From: Synechococcales cyanobacterium bin31.maxbin.ball.101
GTDB taxonomy: Bacteria > Cyanobacteriota > Cyanobacteriia > Leptolyngbyales > Leptolyngbyaceae
DNA length: 54,951 bases
Assembly: GCA_013298165.1 (NCBI GenBank)
Contig: JAAFJU010000017.1
Location: 1-54,951 of the forward strand
Direction: 5' to 3'
Below are positions 23,488-32,574 of the stretch, piece by piece; positions within the stretch are counted from its first letter, which is position 1, and each line of letters begins with the position of its first letter. Under the pieces are notes generated by a model, which saw only the letters and a program-made list of their open reading frames with translations, ran no database searches and was not told the origin of the DNA. The translations under genes were made by a program, and so were the position numbers.

Positions 23488-24377
23488 ATGCCCTTTTTTT
23501 CCTCATTGTGTGCCTGAGTTTTGTGAGTGCGATCGTCCATCCCTTCACCACCTACGCCCTCACCCTAAGCCTCTTCGGCATTCCCCATGTCCTGATCGAA
23601 CTTCGCTACCTTCGCCACCGTTTCCAAAAAGTCTGGCACCCGTCGTTGGAACGATCGATCCTTCTGTTGCTCGCTTGCATTCTCATGGTTCGTACAATCA
23701 TGTTGTTTGGAGTAATCACCCCAACGATCGCCCAACCATTAGAACTCATGTGCGGACTTGCCTTAATTCTGCTTGCCACACAGCATTTACTGAACGATCG
23801 TCACCCCAGCACCTTCATCGGCATTCTTCTCGCCGCGCTCCTCAGTTTCGGAATCCTTCAAGATCCCATCACCACGCTCATCCTCATTGCCATTCTCCAT
23901 AACTTCACCCCGATCGGCTTCCTCCTCGATCGCAATACCGATCGCAGAAACCATCTCACCCTGCTATTCCTCATCCTCCCCCTCACCATTATCCTGATCC
24001 AAACCCATCTCCCCTCGCAAACCTCCCCGCACCTCAACGCCTTCATCCCACCGATTTGGCAATCGCTCCCGATCGCCTATCCCTTGTTCTCCGCCATCAC
24101 CTACCTACAATGCCTCCACTACACCATCATTCTCAACCTGTTCCCAAAATGGACCCCTAAACCGATCGAACCCAAAGCCTTCTACATAATGCTCATCCTA
24201 ATCACCCTCACCTTCTTCCTCTCCTTCCAAACCACCTTCCCCCTCACCCGTGCCCTCTATAGCATCCCCGCCGCTCTCCACGCCTGGATCGAAATTCCCA
24301 TTCTCCTCCTACTCCTACAGCCGAACCATCAACACCCCGACCCCATAGGACGCCCCATTCGCCACGATCGACAGTAA
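23484..24377 (+). CDS. Multi-spanning membrane protein, unknown function
   Basis: A 297-residue protein of eight or so hydrophobic helices. It starts at the ATG overlapping the previous stop (ATGA). The first loop carries LFGIPHVLIELRYLRHRF, a motif with His, Glu and Arg residues in a position that could be functional. Other helices end in His residues (FIGILLAALLS, LILIAILHNFTPIGFLL). I cannot name the family. It is translationally coupled to the single-span protein before it, so the two probably form a unit. Its last 63 bases overlap a convergent gene. Confidence 0.65.
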   Translation: MNALFFLIVCLSFVSAIVHPFTTYALTLSLFGIPHVLIELRYLRHRFQKVWHPSLERSILLLLACILMVRTIMLFGVITPTIAQPLELMCGLALILLATQHLLNDRHPSTFIGILLAALLSFGILQDPITTLILIAILHNFTPIGFLLDRNTDRRNHLTLLFLILPLTIILIQTHLPSQTSPHLNAFIPPIWQSLPIAYPLFSAITYLQCLHYTIILNLFPKWTPKPIEPKAFYIMLILITLTFFLSFQTTFPLTRALYSIPAALHAWIEIPILLLLLQPNHQHPDPIGRPIRHDRQ

Positions 24378-24737
24378 AAAACACCGTCGCCAAGAACAGC
24401 CCAACACCGATCGATACATCACCGCCTCTGCCACCACCACCCCACTCTCCACTACGACCGACGCCCACCCAAACCCCAACGGCATCAACACCCCAAACAA
24501 CCGCCAAGTGATCGGATGTGTCACACAAGTCACCCCCACCGCCGCCCACCCAAACCGCCACCGCTCCAAACGCCATCCCAACGCCAAGGCCACCAGTCCC
24601 TCGATCGCCACCGCCCACCCCAACGCCCTCAATTCCACCAGTCCAATATTCAAACGAAACCTGCCCGATCGATCGCCTTGAAGCTCTCTGAGTCCACCGC
24701 TCCTGAATGCTTGCAGTTTATCATCGGAATCCTGCAT
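24315..24737 (-). CDS. Small membrane protein, convergent with the previous gene
   Basis: A 140-residue protein with about four hydrophobic segments: LGWAVAIEGLVALALGW, FGWAAVGVTCVTHPITW, VVVESGVVVAEAVMY and FLLSIVANGASYGVGVLMV. T-H-P near the end of the second helix, and E-x-x-x-x-A-E in the third, are like small conserved membrane proteins of cyanobacteria. The N-terminus (first 25 residues) is polar and may be over-called. It overlaps the opposite gene by 63 bases. Confidence 0.6.
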   Translation of the reverse strand: MQDSDDKLQAFRSGGLRELQGDRSGRFRLNIGLVELRALGWAVAIEGLVALALGWRLERWRFGWAAVGVTCVTHPITWRLFGVLMPLGFGWASVVVESGVVVAEAVMYRSVLGCSWRRCFLLSIVANGASYGVGVLMVRL

Positions 24738-24793
24738 ATCTTTTTGGGTATTAGAGATATGAAAGGTTCGTTCGGGCGTAGGTGAGGATTTTT

Positions 24794-27700
24794 ATGAAAA
24801 CGGTCAAGGTTGTGGGCTGGATGACTGGGTTGCTGTTGCTGGTGAGCGCTCCGATCGCCGCGATCGGCTTCTCCATGGAACCCACGATCGCCCAAGCTCA
24901 AACAACTGACCAAACCGCCATCGTAGCCGAAGCCACCCGCCTGTCGGATGAAGCCTTTAAGCAATATCAAATGAGTCGCTTTGAACCTGCGATCGTCCTA
25001 TGGCAGCAAGCCCTACCCCTCTATCGCCGCATTGACGACAAAATCAGCGAGGGTCGTGTCCTGGGTGGAATTGGGTCGGCTTATAACGGTCTCAGTCAAT
25101 ATGATCAAGCCCTGGACTATCAGAATAAACGTTTGGCATTGGCCAAAGCCTCGGGCGATCGACGTGGCGAAGGTCGGGCGTTGGGGCATTTGGGTGAGAT
25201 CTATGAGAACTTATCGGAATATGAAAAAGCCATTGATTATCAAAACCAAAGTCTAGCGATCGCCCTAGAACTCAACGATCGTCAAGCTGAACAAAAAGCA
25301 TTGGGCAATCTAGGCATTAACTACTTCTCATTGGCACAATATCCAAAGGCCATGGAATATCAAAACAAAAGTCTTGCGATCGCCTTAGAACTTAAAGATC
25401 GAGTCGGTGAACTGAAAGCCTTAGGTCAACTGGGTCATAATTACTTTTCGATTAGTCAATACGAAAAAGCCATTGAATTCCAAGAAAGAAGTCTCGCGAT
25501 CGCCCTGGAAATCAAGGACAGGCGCGGTGAAGGGAATGCTTTAGGCAACTTAGGTTTGAACTATTATGCATTGAATCAATATCCCAAAGCGATCGACTAT
25601 TACCAGCGTCGCCTTGTGATTGCCTTAGAAATTAAAGATAAACGCGGTGAAGGCAATGCCCTGGGAAATTTGGGATTGGCGTACTATGCCAGTAATGAAC
25701 CGCAGAAGGCGATCGAATATCATTTGCGGCGGATTGCAGTGTCCCGATCGATTAAAGATCTGCGCGGCGAAGGTCAGTCCTTGGGCTATTTGGGGAACAC
25801 CTACTTCTCTTTGAGTGACTACGCCAAAGCGATCGAATATCAAGAACAAAGCTTGGAGATTGCGCGCAAAATTAAAAACAAACAAACAGAAGGAAAGTCT
25901 TTAGGCTATTTAGGGAACACCTACTTCTTTTTAGGTAACTACGCCAAAGCCGTCGAATACCAATCCAAGAGTTTAGATATTGCCCGTGAAATTAAAGATG
26001 GACGAGGTGAAAGTCAGTCTCTGGGTTACTTAGGACTGACCTACCATGCCATGGGAAACTATGCCAAAGCCATTGAATACCATCAACAGCGATTGCCGAT
26101 CGCCCGTGCCATTAAAGACCGTCGCGGAGAAGCCAATACCTTCGCTAACCTCGGGTTGACCTATCATGCTCTGGGTCAGGAAAGCAAAGCATTGGAGGCT
26201 TATGAAAAGAGTTTGGTGATTACGCGTGAGATTAAATCGAAGCGTCGGGAAGGCAGTGTCCTGGGAAGCTTAGGTGTGACCTATGAAGCCATGGGGGACT
26301 ATGAAAAAGCGATCGACTATCACGAACAAAGTTTGGCGATCGCCCGTGATTTGAAAGATAAGGAGGCAGAGGGAATTGCGCTGAATAATATGGGCGCGAC
26401 CTTGGTGCTGCAAAAACAACCCGAATTGGCGATCGTCTTTTATAAGCAATCGGTGAATGTACGCGAAGGTATTCGTAAAAAGATTGACAAACTCGATCGA
26501 GATTTACAAGAATCCTATACCCAAACCGTTGCCAGTACCTATCGGACTCTCGCTGATTTACTTTTAACCCAAGGCCGTGTGCTAGAAGCGCAGCAGGTTT
26601 TGGAATTACTTAAAATCCAGGAATTACGCGACTATACACGCGATACCCGCACAGGCGGCGAAACTCAGGGCAGTCCCTTAAATCCGATCGAACAGCCGAT
26701 TCCTGCTGCGGTGAATGATAAAATTACGATCGGCAGTCAATTAACGCAATGTGAAAAAAACAATTGCGCTCAACTGAATCAATTGGTTTCCGATCGTAAA
26801 AACTCGGCTCAAAAATTGGCTGCGCTAGTCGATCGGCTAAAAGATGTCCTCCGTCAGCAAGAACTGTCTGATCCTGCCCAATTGCAAAGCGATAATCTCA
26901 CTGCCGCCGCCAAAAAGATCATTCTCGCCAACCCCAACAGCAAAACCGTCCTCGTCTATCCCCTCGTCCTAGAAGACAAGCTGTGGCTGGTGTGGGGAAG
27001 TCAAGCGGGAAAATCAGAGGTCATTTTCGATAAAAAAGAAGTCAAGGTCAGCCGCCAAAAGCTCTCCGAAACAGTCGGAAAACTGCAATCTCTCCTGAGC
27101 GATCGGTACAGTCATAATGCTCAAGATATTCAAGAATTACAAGCCACCAGCCAACAGCTCTACCAATGGCTGATTGAACCCCTGCGCGGTCAACTCAATC
27201 AAAATGGGGTCAAACAAATCGTCTTTTCCCTCGATCGGGCCACCCGCTATATTCCCATGGCATCCCTCCACGATGGCAAACAGTATTTAATCGAAAACTT
27301 TGCTATCTCCACCATCCTCACCGCCGACACGGATACTAAATCTAAGCTTTCTCCTCGCCTTCAAGACAATCCCATTCTGGGTTTAGGTCTCACCCAAGCG
27401 GTCTCTGGCTTTGACCCGCTCCCAGCAGTGAAAGGAGAACTGGACGGCATTATCCAAACGACGGGGCTGTATCCCGGCATTAAGCTTTTCGATCGGGACT
27501 TTACCGAAACATCACTCCGCAAAAATATGAATGCCCACCGCATTTTACATATTGCAACCCATGGGCAATTTGTTGCAGGAAATCCTGAAGATTCATTCCT
27601 GATGCTGGGGGACGGGAGCAAACTGAGCATTCCCAATATCAAAAGTATGACGGATCTTAAAAATACGCACCTCGTCGTCCTTTCGGCTTGTGAAACAGGC

Positions 27701-28003
27701 AAAGGAGGCGTCAATAAAGAGGGCATTGAAGTGGCTGGAATGGGCCATTACTTCCTGCTCGGTGGTGCCAAATCAGTGATGCCATCTCTCTGGCTCGTGA
27801 ATGATCCAGCCACGAGTTTATTAATGCGAGAGTTCTATCGTCGGCTCTCCCTAGGCAGCACCAAAGCTGAAGCCCTGCGCCAAGTCCAGATTGATTTTAT
27901 TGCTGGAAAGCTCACCCCCAAAGAGAATCCTGATGAGATAGCTTCTAATTTCAAACATCCCTACTATTGGGCACCGTTTATCTTAATTGGGAATAGCCAA
28001 TAG
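24794..28003 (+). CDS. Exported TPR-CHAT protein A
   Basis: A 1069-residue protein. A signal peptide (MKTVKVVGWMTGLLLLVSAP, cleavage near AQA at 37) is followed by about twelve 40-residue TPR units (such as LGYLGNTYFSLSDYAKAIEY, period 120 bases). A linker comes next, then the C-terminal CHAT domain from about residue 770. CHAT is a caspase-like Cys protease fold, and its two catalytic motifs are seen: HIATHG (His923) and VVLSACETGKGG (Cys966), 43 residues apart. The ATG has GAGG six bases upstream and is preferred to the GTG 12 bases earlier. It is the first of three exported caspase-fold genes on this strand. TPRs probably sense a ligand or partner; the substrate is unknown. Confidence 0.92.
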   Translation: MKTVKVVGWMTGLLLLVSAPIAAIGFSMEPTIAQAQTTDQTAIVAEATRLSDEAFKQYQMSRFEPAIVLWQQALPLYRRIDDKISEGRVLGGIGSAYNGLSQYDQALDYQNKRLALAKASGDRRGEGRALGHLGEIYENLSEYEKAIDYQNQSLAIALELNDRQAEQKALGNLGINYFSLAQYPKAMEYQNKSLAIALELKDRVGELKALGQLGHNYFSISQYEKAIEFQERSLAIALEIKDRRGEGNALGNLGLNYYALNQYPKAIDYYQRRLVIALEIKDKRGEGNALGNLGLAYYASNEPQKAIEYHLRRIAVSRSIKDLRGEGQSLGYLGNTYFSLSDYAKAIEYQEQSLEIARKIKNKQTEGKSLGYLGNTYFFLGNYAKAVEYQSKSLDIAREIKDGRGESQSLGYLGLTYHAMGNYAKAIEYHQQRLPIARAIKDRRGEANTFANLGLTYHALGQESKALEAYEKSLVITREIKSKRREGSVLGSLGVTYEAMGDYEKAIDYHEQSLAIARDLKDKEAEGIALNNMGATLVLQKQPELAIVFYKQSVNVREGIRKKIDKLDRDLQESYTQTVASTYRTLADLLLTQGRVLEAQQVLELLKIQELRDYTRDTRTGGETQGSPLNPIEQPIPAAVNDKITIGSQLTQCEKNNCAQLNQLVSDRKNSAQKLAALVDRLKDVLRQQELSDPAQLQSDNLTAAAKKIILANPNSKTVLVYPLVLEDKLWLVWGSQAGKSEVIFDKKEVKVSRQKLSETVGKLQSLLSDRYSHNAQDIQELQATSQQLYQWLIEPLRGQLNQNGVKQIVFSLDRATRYIPMASLHDGKQYLIENFAISTILTADTDTKSKLSPRLQDNPILGLGLTQAVSGFDPLPAVKGELDGIIQTTGLYPGIKLFDRDFTETSLRKNMNAHRILHIATHGQFVAGNPEDSFLMLGDGSKLSIPNIKSMTDLKNTHLVVLSACETGKGGVNKEGIEVAGMGHYFLLGGAKSVMPSLWLVNDPATSLLMREFYRRLSLGSTKAEALRQVQIDFIAGKLTPKENPDEIASNFKHPYYWAPFILIGNSQ

Positions 28004-28012
28004 ACAAAGCTT

Positions 28013-28117
28013 ATGCGATCGAACCTCTTTGCTTCTACGTTCGCGATCGTATTGGGTGTCATGAGTCCGATCGTCGGTGAAATTGATAATGTGATACGAT
28101 CGTATTCCGCTTTCTGA
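28013..28117 (+). other. Possible stub of a TPR-CHAT signal peptide gene
   Basis: A 34-codon frame begins MRSNLFASTFAIVLGVMSPI, like the start of the TPR-CHAT gene at 29399 (MRSKVVASGLSIVLGLAG), and the preceding AAGCTT-ATGCGATCGAA matches too. The opposite strand can instead read TIANVEAKRFDR, matching the minus-strand remnant at 29127-29297. The two readings compete. Confidence 0.35.
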
Positions 28118-28125
28118 TTTGGATT

Positions 28126-29070
28126 ATGACTAAAATTCGTGCTGACGAAGATTCGCCTTGGAAACTCCTTCTCCGCAAGTACTTTCGGGAAGCGATCGAA
28201 TTCTTTTTCCCTACGATCGCCCATTTAATTGATTGGACGAAAGCGGTCGAATTCCTTGATACAGAGTTCCAAAAAATTACGCCCGATGCAGAAATTGGAA
28301 AACGCTTTGCAGACCAGCTTGTCAAAGTTCAACTTAAAAAGGGGAAAGCGCTAATTCTACTGATACACCTGGAAATCCAGGCAGTACCTGAGAAAAACTT
28401 CCCAGAGCGGATGTTCATCTATGCAATCCGTATCTTTGAACTCTTTCATCAACTCCCGGTGAGTTTAGCGATTTTGTGTGATGGGAAAAAGGATTGGCGA
28501 CCCAGTGCCTACAGTTTGACCACACCCGGTAGCGCTCTCCAATTTGATTTCACAGCAGTGAAGTTATTGGACTATGAGACGCAGTGGAGCCAATTGGAGC
28601 AGAGCCGGAATCCTTTCGCAGTTGTGGTGATGAGCCATTTGAAAACCAGGGAAACCAAAGGCAGTGCGATTGATCGAAAAGCCTGGAAGCTCAGATTGGT
28701 GAAACGGTTGTACGAGTTGGGGTATAGCCGATCGGAAGTCTTGAACCTTTTTCGATTTGTCGATTGGGTTATGATATTACCAGAAGGTCTCAAGCGGACA
28801 TTCTGGGACGAGTTAAAAACTTACGAGGAGGACCGTAAAATGCCGTACATCACCAGCGTTGAAGAAATTGGGTACGATCGTGGACTTGAGCAGGGCGAAC
28901 GATCGCTAGCTTTACTTCTGTTGAATCATAAATTTGGACAGATACCCGATCGCACGATCGATCAAATTAAAGCCTTATCCATTCCCAAAATTGAATCCCT
29001 CAGTAAGGCATTACTCGATTTTAATGCGATCGAAGACCTGACGACTTGGCTTAAAACTCACTCAGGCTGA
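28126..29070 (+). CDS. Rpn-type nuclease-like protein with C-terminal DUF4351
   Basis: A 314-residue protein. The N-terminus (SPWKLLLRKYFREAIEFFFP) leads to EFLDTEFQKITPDAEIGKRF and ALILLIHLEIQAVPEKNFPE. These carry a D-x-E and a LIHLEIQ strand as in the PD-(D/E)XK fold of Rpn proteins. HLKTRETKG marks the middle. The end, from about residue 255, is DUF4351 (LLLNHKFGQIP, LLDFNAIEDLTTWLK). It is a paralogue of 39621-40553. It lies between the two TPR-CHAT genes on the same strand, but may have its own promoter. The role is unknown. Confidence 0.75.
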   Translation: MTKIRADEDSPWKLLLRKYFREAIEFFFPTIAHLIDWTKAVEFLDTEFQKITPDAEIGKRFADQLVKVQLKKGKALILLIHLEIQAVPEKNFPERMFIYAIRIFELFHQLPVSLAILCDGKKDWRPSAYSLTTPGSALQFDFTAVKLLDYETQWSQLEQSRNPFAVVVMSHLKTRETKGSAIDRKAWKLRLVKRLYELGYSRSEVLNLFRFVDWVMILPEGLKRTFWDELKTYEEDRKMPYITSVEEIGYDRGLEQGERSLALLLLNHKFGQIPDRTIDQIKALSIPKIESLSKALLDFNAIEDLTTWLKTHSG

Positions 29071-29126
29071 CATATGTTCGTTCGCGAAGCATCGGGTTTC
29101 CCGAATCGCCCCAGAACTAGACCCCA

Positions 29127-29297
29127 TTAGCTATCCACCAGAAGGAACTCCACCATGCGGTCGAACTTCTTTGCCTCTACGTTAACGATCGTCCCACGCC
29201 CCAAAGCCCGATCGAATTTATTCTTCACAACGGCATAAGGAAGGATCTCCGTTAGTGCAATCTTCCAGAACGGTAATCGCCCGTGCTTCTGAGGGAT
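29127..29297 (-). pseudogene. Unidentified coding remnant in the 29 kb gap
   Basis: After a TGA the minus strand stays open for 56 codons to TAA, without a start. The peptide (RLPFWKIALTEILPYAVVKN, then FDRALGRGTIVNVEAKKFDR, ending MVEFLLVDS) looks genuinely coding. The core TIVNVEAKKFDR recurs as TIANVEAKRFDR near 28015-28050. I do not know the family. The remaining 100 bases up to 29398 hold an AGGA ribosome binding site for the next gene and nothing else I can name. Confidence 0.45.
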
Positions 29298-29398
29298 TCA
29301 GGACAATTTAAGAGTAAATCAGAGAATTTTGCATAAGTTATTCTCCGATCGAGCTATAGTGTCACTGTTCCTAATTATTGCTCCGGCAGGAAAAGCTC

Positions 29399-32300
29399 AT
29401 GCGATCGAAGGTTGTTGCGTCAGGACTATCGATTGTGTTGGGGTTGGCGGGGGTGAGTGCGATTCTCCAGGGGAGAGCCTTCGCCAACGGGTTTCCTGAG
29501 GTGGCTGCAGCTCAGTCAGTAGAAGCACGAAAGGCAGAAGCACTACGATTATTGCAACAAGGGATACAGCAGTATCAGTCAAAGCAAACGGATGCAGCAC
29601 TTCAGTCTATTTTGCAATCCCTGAGCATTTATCGTGAGATTAGAGATCGTAAATCTGAAGGGTTGGTATTGTTACTCTTAGGCACTTATGATAATAATCC
29701 TGCTCGTCAGGCTAAAAAATTTGAATATCTAGAGCAAGCATTGGTAATTGCTCGTGAACTCAAAGAACGAGAAAATGAAGGAATAATTTTAGCAATGTTG
29801 GGAGCGTCTTATTCATCCCTTGAAAATCGTGTTAAGGCGCTGGAATATTTGGAGCCAGCTTTAGTTATTGCCCGTGAACGTAAAGATCAAAAACTGGCAC
29901 AGATAATCTTAGGATCGCTAGGTCTGGCTTATATATCTCTTCGGAATTATGATAGAGCCGTTGAATATCTAGAGTCAAGTTTAGTAATTGCCCGTGAACT
30001 CAAAGATGGAAATAGTGAGATGATGATATTGCCACAGCTAGGAACTGCCTACTCCTACATTGGTGACATGACTAATGCTATTAAATATCTAGAACCAGGT
30101 TTAAGTCTTGCGCGTGAGAAACAGGATAAATCTGGTGAAATTCTAGCCTTAATTGGTTTAGGAAATAGTAACTTATCTCTTGATAGATATGAAAAATCTA
30201 TTGAATATTATCAACAAAGTTTGACAATCGCTCGTGTTGAAAAAAATCAACTTCTTGAATTACTAGCATTGGGTGGCTTGGGAGGTGCTTACGCTAATCT
30301 TGGCAATTATGACAAAGCGATCGAATTTCATGAGCAGAGTTTAACGATTGCTCGTGAATCCAAAAATCGACTTATGGAAGGATACGGACTCAATAATTTA
30401 GGAAGCCTCTACGCGACTCTCGGAGACTACCCAAGAGCTATTGATAATCAAAAGAAAGGTCTGGCGATCATGCAAGAAATTAAGAGTCGCCAGTCAGAAG
30501 GTATTGTCCTGTCTAGTCTAGGGAGTACTCACTATTCGACTGGCAACTATGATGAATCAATGAAATATTATCAGCAAAGTTTGGAGATTTCGCGTGAATT
30601 TAGAGATAAATCACTTGAGTTACGCTCTCTAGGAGGCATCGGAATTGCTTATTTCGGCTTAAAAAATTATACAAAAGGAATTGAATATCAAGAGCAGTCT
30701 TTAGTCGCTTCTCGTATAGCTAAAAGCACAACTGGCGAAGGATATGCGTTAGGGCATCTAGGTCAGAACAATCAAGGATTAGGAAACTATACTAAAGCGA
30801 TCGATTACTATCGGCAGGGTCTAACCTTAGCAAAGGAAATCAACTATCCAGAAGGTCAACGACTTGCGCTAGATAGAATGGCATCTGCTTGGAAAGCACA
30901 GAAAAAGCCAGAACTCGCGATCACTTTCTATAAGCAGTCTGTCAATATCGCTGAATCCCTGCGCAAGAATGTTAGAAAACTGCCCAGAGAAGCGCAGGAG
31001 ATCTATACCAGCTCAATTGCTAGCACCTATCGTGTTCTTGCAGATCTTCTGTTGACTCAGGGACGATCGCGGGAAGCTCAATCAATTTTAGAATTACTGA
31101 AAGTCCAGGAAGCTAGTGGCTACGAAAAAGCTCAGGAAACAAACTCATCGATCGTCCAACTCCCACTCCATCCCATAGAAACCCAAGCCCTCCAAGCTTT
31201 TGAAAAGACGATCGCATCCAAACAACCCCTCACCGCAGAAACCTTAAATCCGATCGAACAACCCCTTACCCAAAACCGCGATCGGATCACGCAAGACATG
31301 AACGCCATGCCGATCGCGATCGGTAATCCCCAAGCTGTTCTCAAGGCAAACCCCAACGCATTACTCATCCAAAATCTAGTCATCAATGATAAGCTCTGGG
31401 TTCTCTGGACGAATGCGAGTGGTAACACAAAAGCGATCGTCGTCCCCAACGTCAAGCAAACGCAACTCGACGAAACCGTCAAAACCTTCCGAAGCCAAAT
31501 CGGAGATCCCAGAAGCAATCTAAATACCCTCAAAGCCACCAGCACCCAACTCTACAACTGGCTCATCCCCACCGAACTCCAAGCCGAACTCAAAAATAAT
31601 CCTAAACAACAACTCCTCTTCTCCCTCGATCACGTCACCCGATACATCCCCGTTGCAGCGCTTTACGACGGAAACCAATACCTCGCCCAACGCTACACCC
31701 TGTCTAATTTAATCACCGTAGACATTGACGTGCGCGATCGGCTCTCCCCCGACGGCAGCGCACCCACCATCCTCGGACTCGGCACCACCCAAGCCTACCC
31801 AGGATTTTCTGAATTGCCCAACGTCAAAGCTGAACTCAAAGCGATCGTCAAAGACAACACAGACTTGGGAATCTATCCCGGCAAAATCCAACTTGACAAT
31901 GCCTTCACCGCCAACAGCCTCAGCCAAAACCTCGATCCCTATCGTGTCCTCCACATCGCCACCCACGGCAGCTTCAACCCCAAAAGCATCACCGCTTCCT
32001 TCCTGCTTCTTGGGAATGGCGATCGCCTCCCGATTACGTCGATCGCCTCTCTAAAAAACCTGACCAACACCCACCTCGTCGTCCTCAGCGCCTGCGAAAC
32101 CGGACTGAGCGGTGCAGGTCAAGACGGCACCGAAATCTCCGGCATCGGCGGCTACTTCCTCCGTCGCGGAGCCAAATCCGTCCTAGCCTCCCTCTGGTCT
32201 GTAAACGACGCCAGCACCGCCCTCCTCATGCAACAGTTTTATCAAAACCTCTCCCAATCCAAACTCACCAAAGCCCAATCCCTCCAAAAAGTCCAACAAG

Positions 32301-32443
32301 ACTTCATCTCCGGCAAGTTCACCGCCAAGGAAGCTACAACGATCCGTGCCGTCAGACCTTACATTGAAGGTCAAGCCCCACCCGACTCCTTCGTTCACCC
32401 CTACTTCTGGGCACCCTTCACCCTCACCGGAAACCCGAACTGA
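29399..32443 (+). CDS. Exported TPR-CHAT protein B
   Basis: A 1014-residue protein of the same plan as protein A: signal peptide (SKVVASGLSIVLGLAGVSAI), eleven 40-residue TPR units (such as LGSTHYSTGNYDESMKYYQQ), and a CHAT domain with HIATHG (His856) and LVVLSACETGLSG (Cys899), again 43 residues apart. The ATG at 29399 is preceded by AGGA and begins the signal peptide. The TPR part is AT-rich while the CHAT part is GC-rich. The two proteins are diverged paralogues. It is followed after 131 bases by the orthocaspase gene, on the same strand. Confidence 0.92.
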   Translation: MRSKVVASGLSIVLGLAGVSAILQGRAFANGFPEVAAAQSVEARKAEALRLLQQGIQQYQSKQTDAALQSILQSLSIYREIRDRKSEGLVLLLLGTYDNNPARQAKKFEYLEQALVIARELKERENEGIILAMLGASYSSLENRVKALEYLEPALVIARERKDQKLAQIILGSLGLAYISLRNYDRAVEYLESSLVIARELKDGNSEMMILPQLGTAYSYIGDMTNAIKYLEPGLSLAREKQDKSGEILALIGLGNSNLSLDRYEKSIEYYQQSLTIARVEKNQLLELLALGGLGGAYANLGNYDKAIEFHEQSLTIARESKNRLMEGYGLNNLGSLYATLGDYPRAIDNQKKGLAIMQEIKSRQSEGIVLSSLGSTHYSTGNYDESMKYYQQSLEISREFRDKSLELRSLGGIGIAYFGLKNYTKGIEYQEQSLVASRIAKSTTGEGYALGHLGQNNQGLGNYTKAIDYYRQGLTLAKEINYPEGQRLALDRMASAWKAQKKPELAITFYKQSVNIAESLRKNVRKLPREAQEIYTSSIASTYRVLADLLLTQGRSREAQSILELLKVQEASGYEKAQETNSSIVQLPLHPIETQALQAFEKTIASKQPLTAETLNPIEQPLTQNRDRITQDMNAMPIAIGNPQAVLKANPNALLIQNLVINDKLWVLWTNASGNTKAIVVPNVKQTQLDETVKTFRSQIGDPRSNLNTLKATSTQLYNWLIPTELQAELKNNPKQQLLFSLDHVTRYIPVAALYDGNQYLAQRYTLSNLITVDIDVRDRLSPDGSAPTILGLGTTQAYPGFSELPNVKAELKAIVKDNTDLGIYPGKIQLDNAFTANSLSQNLDPYRVLHIATHGSFNPKSITASFLLLGNGDRLPITSIASLKNLTNTHLVVLSACETGLSGAGQDGTEISGIGGYFLRRGAKSVLASLWSVNDASTALLMQQFYQNLSQSKLTKAQSLQKVQQDFISGKFTAKEATTIRAVRPYIEGQAPPDSFVHPYFWAPFTLTGNPN

Positions 32444-32470
32444 AGGACGATCGTTCATCCATCAATACCG

Positions 32471-32524
32471 GGCTTCGACTCCGCTCAGCCCTCAATCTTC
32501 GTAGGATGAGCGGAGTCGTAGCTT
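32471..32524. repeat. Hairpin repeat between TPR-CHAT B and the orthocaspase gene
   Basis: CGACTCCGCTCA (32476-32487) is followed after 19 bases by its exact reverse complement TGAGCGGAGTCG (32507-32518). It is a dispersed element of a common cyanobacterial type. It has no T-run, so it is a poor terminator. It could also stabilise the end of the upstream message. Confidence 0.65.
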
Positions 32525-32574
32525 GCGTCCGTAAGGACTAGCCTAAACCCAATTCAAAAACTCCCCCAAAAATC

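Noticed and set aside
25020-26400. 120-base periodic sequence resembling a tandem DNA repeat
   Set aside because: The period is one 40-residue TPR unit of TPR-CHAT A.
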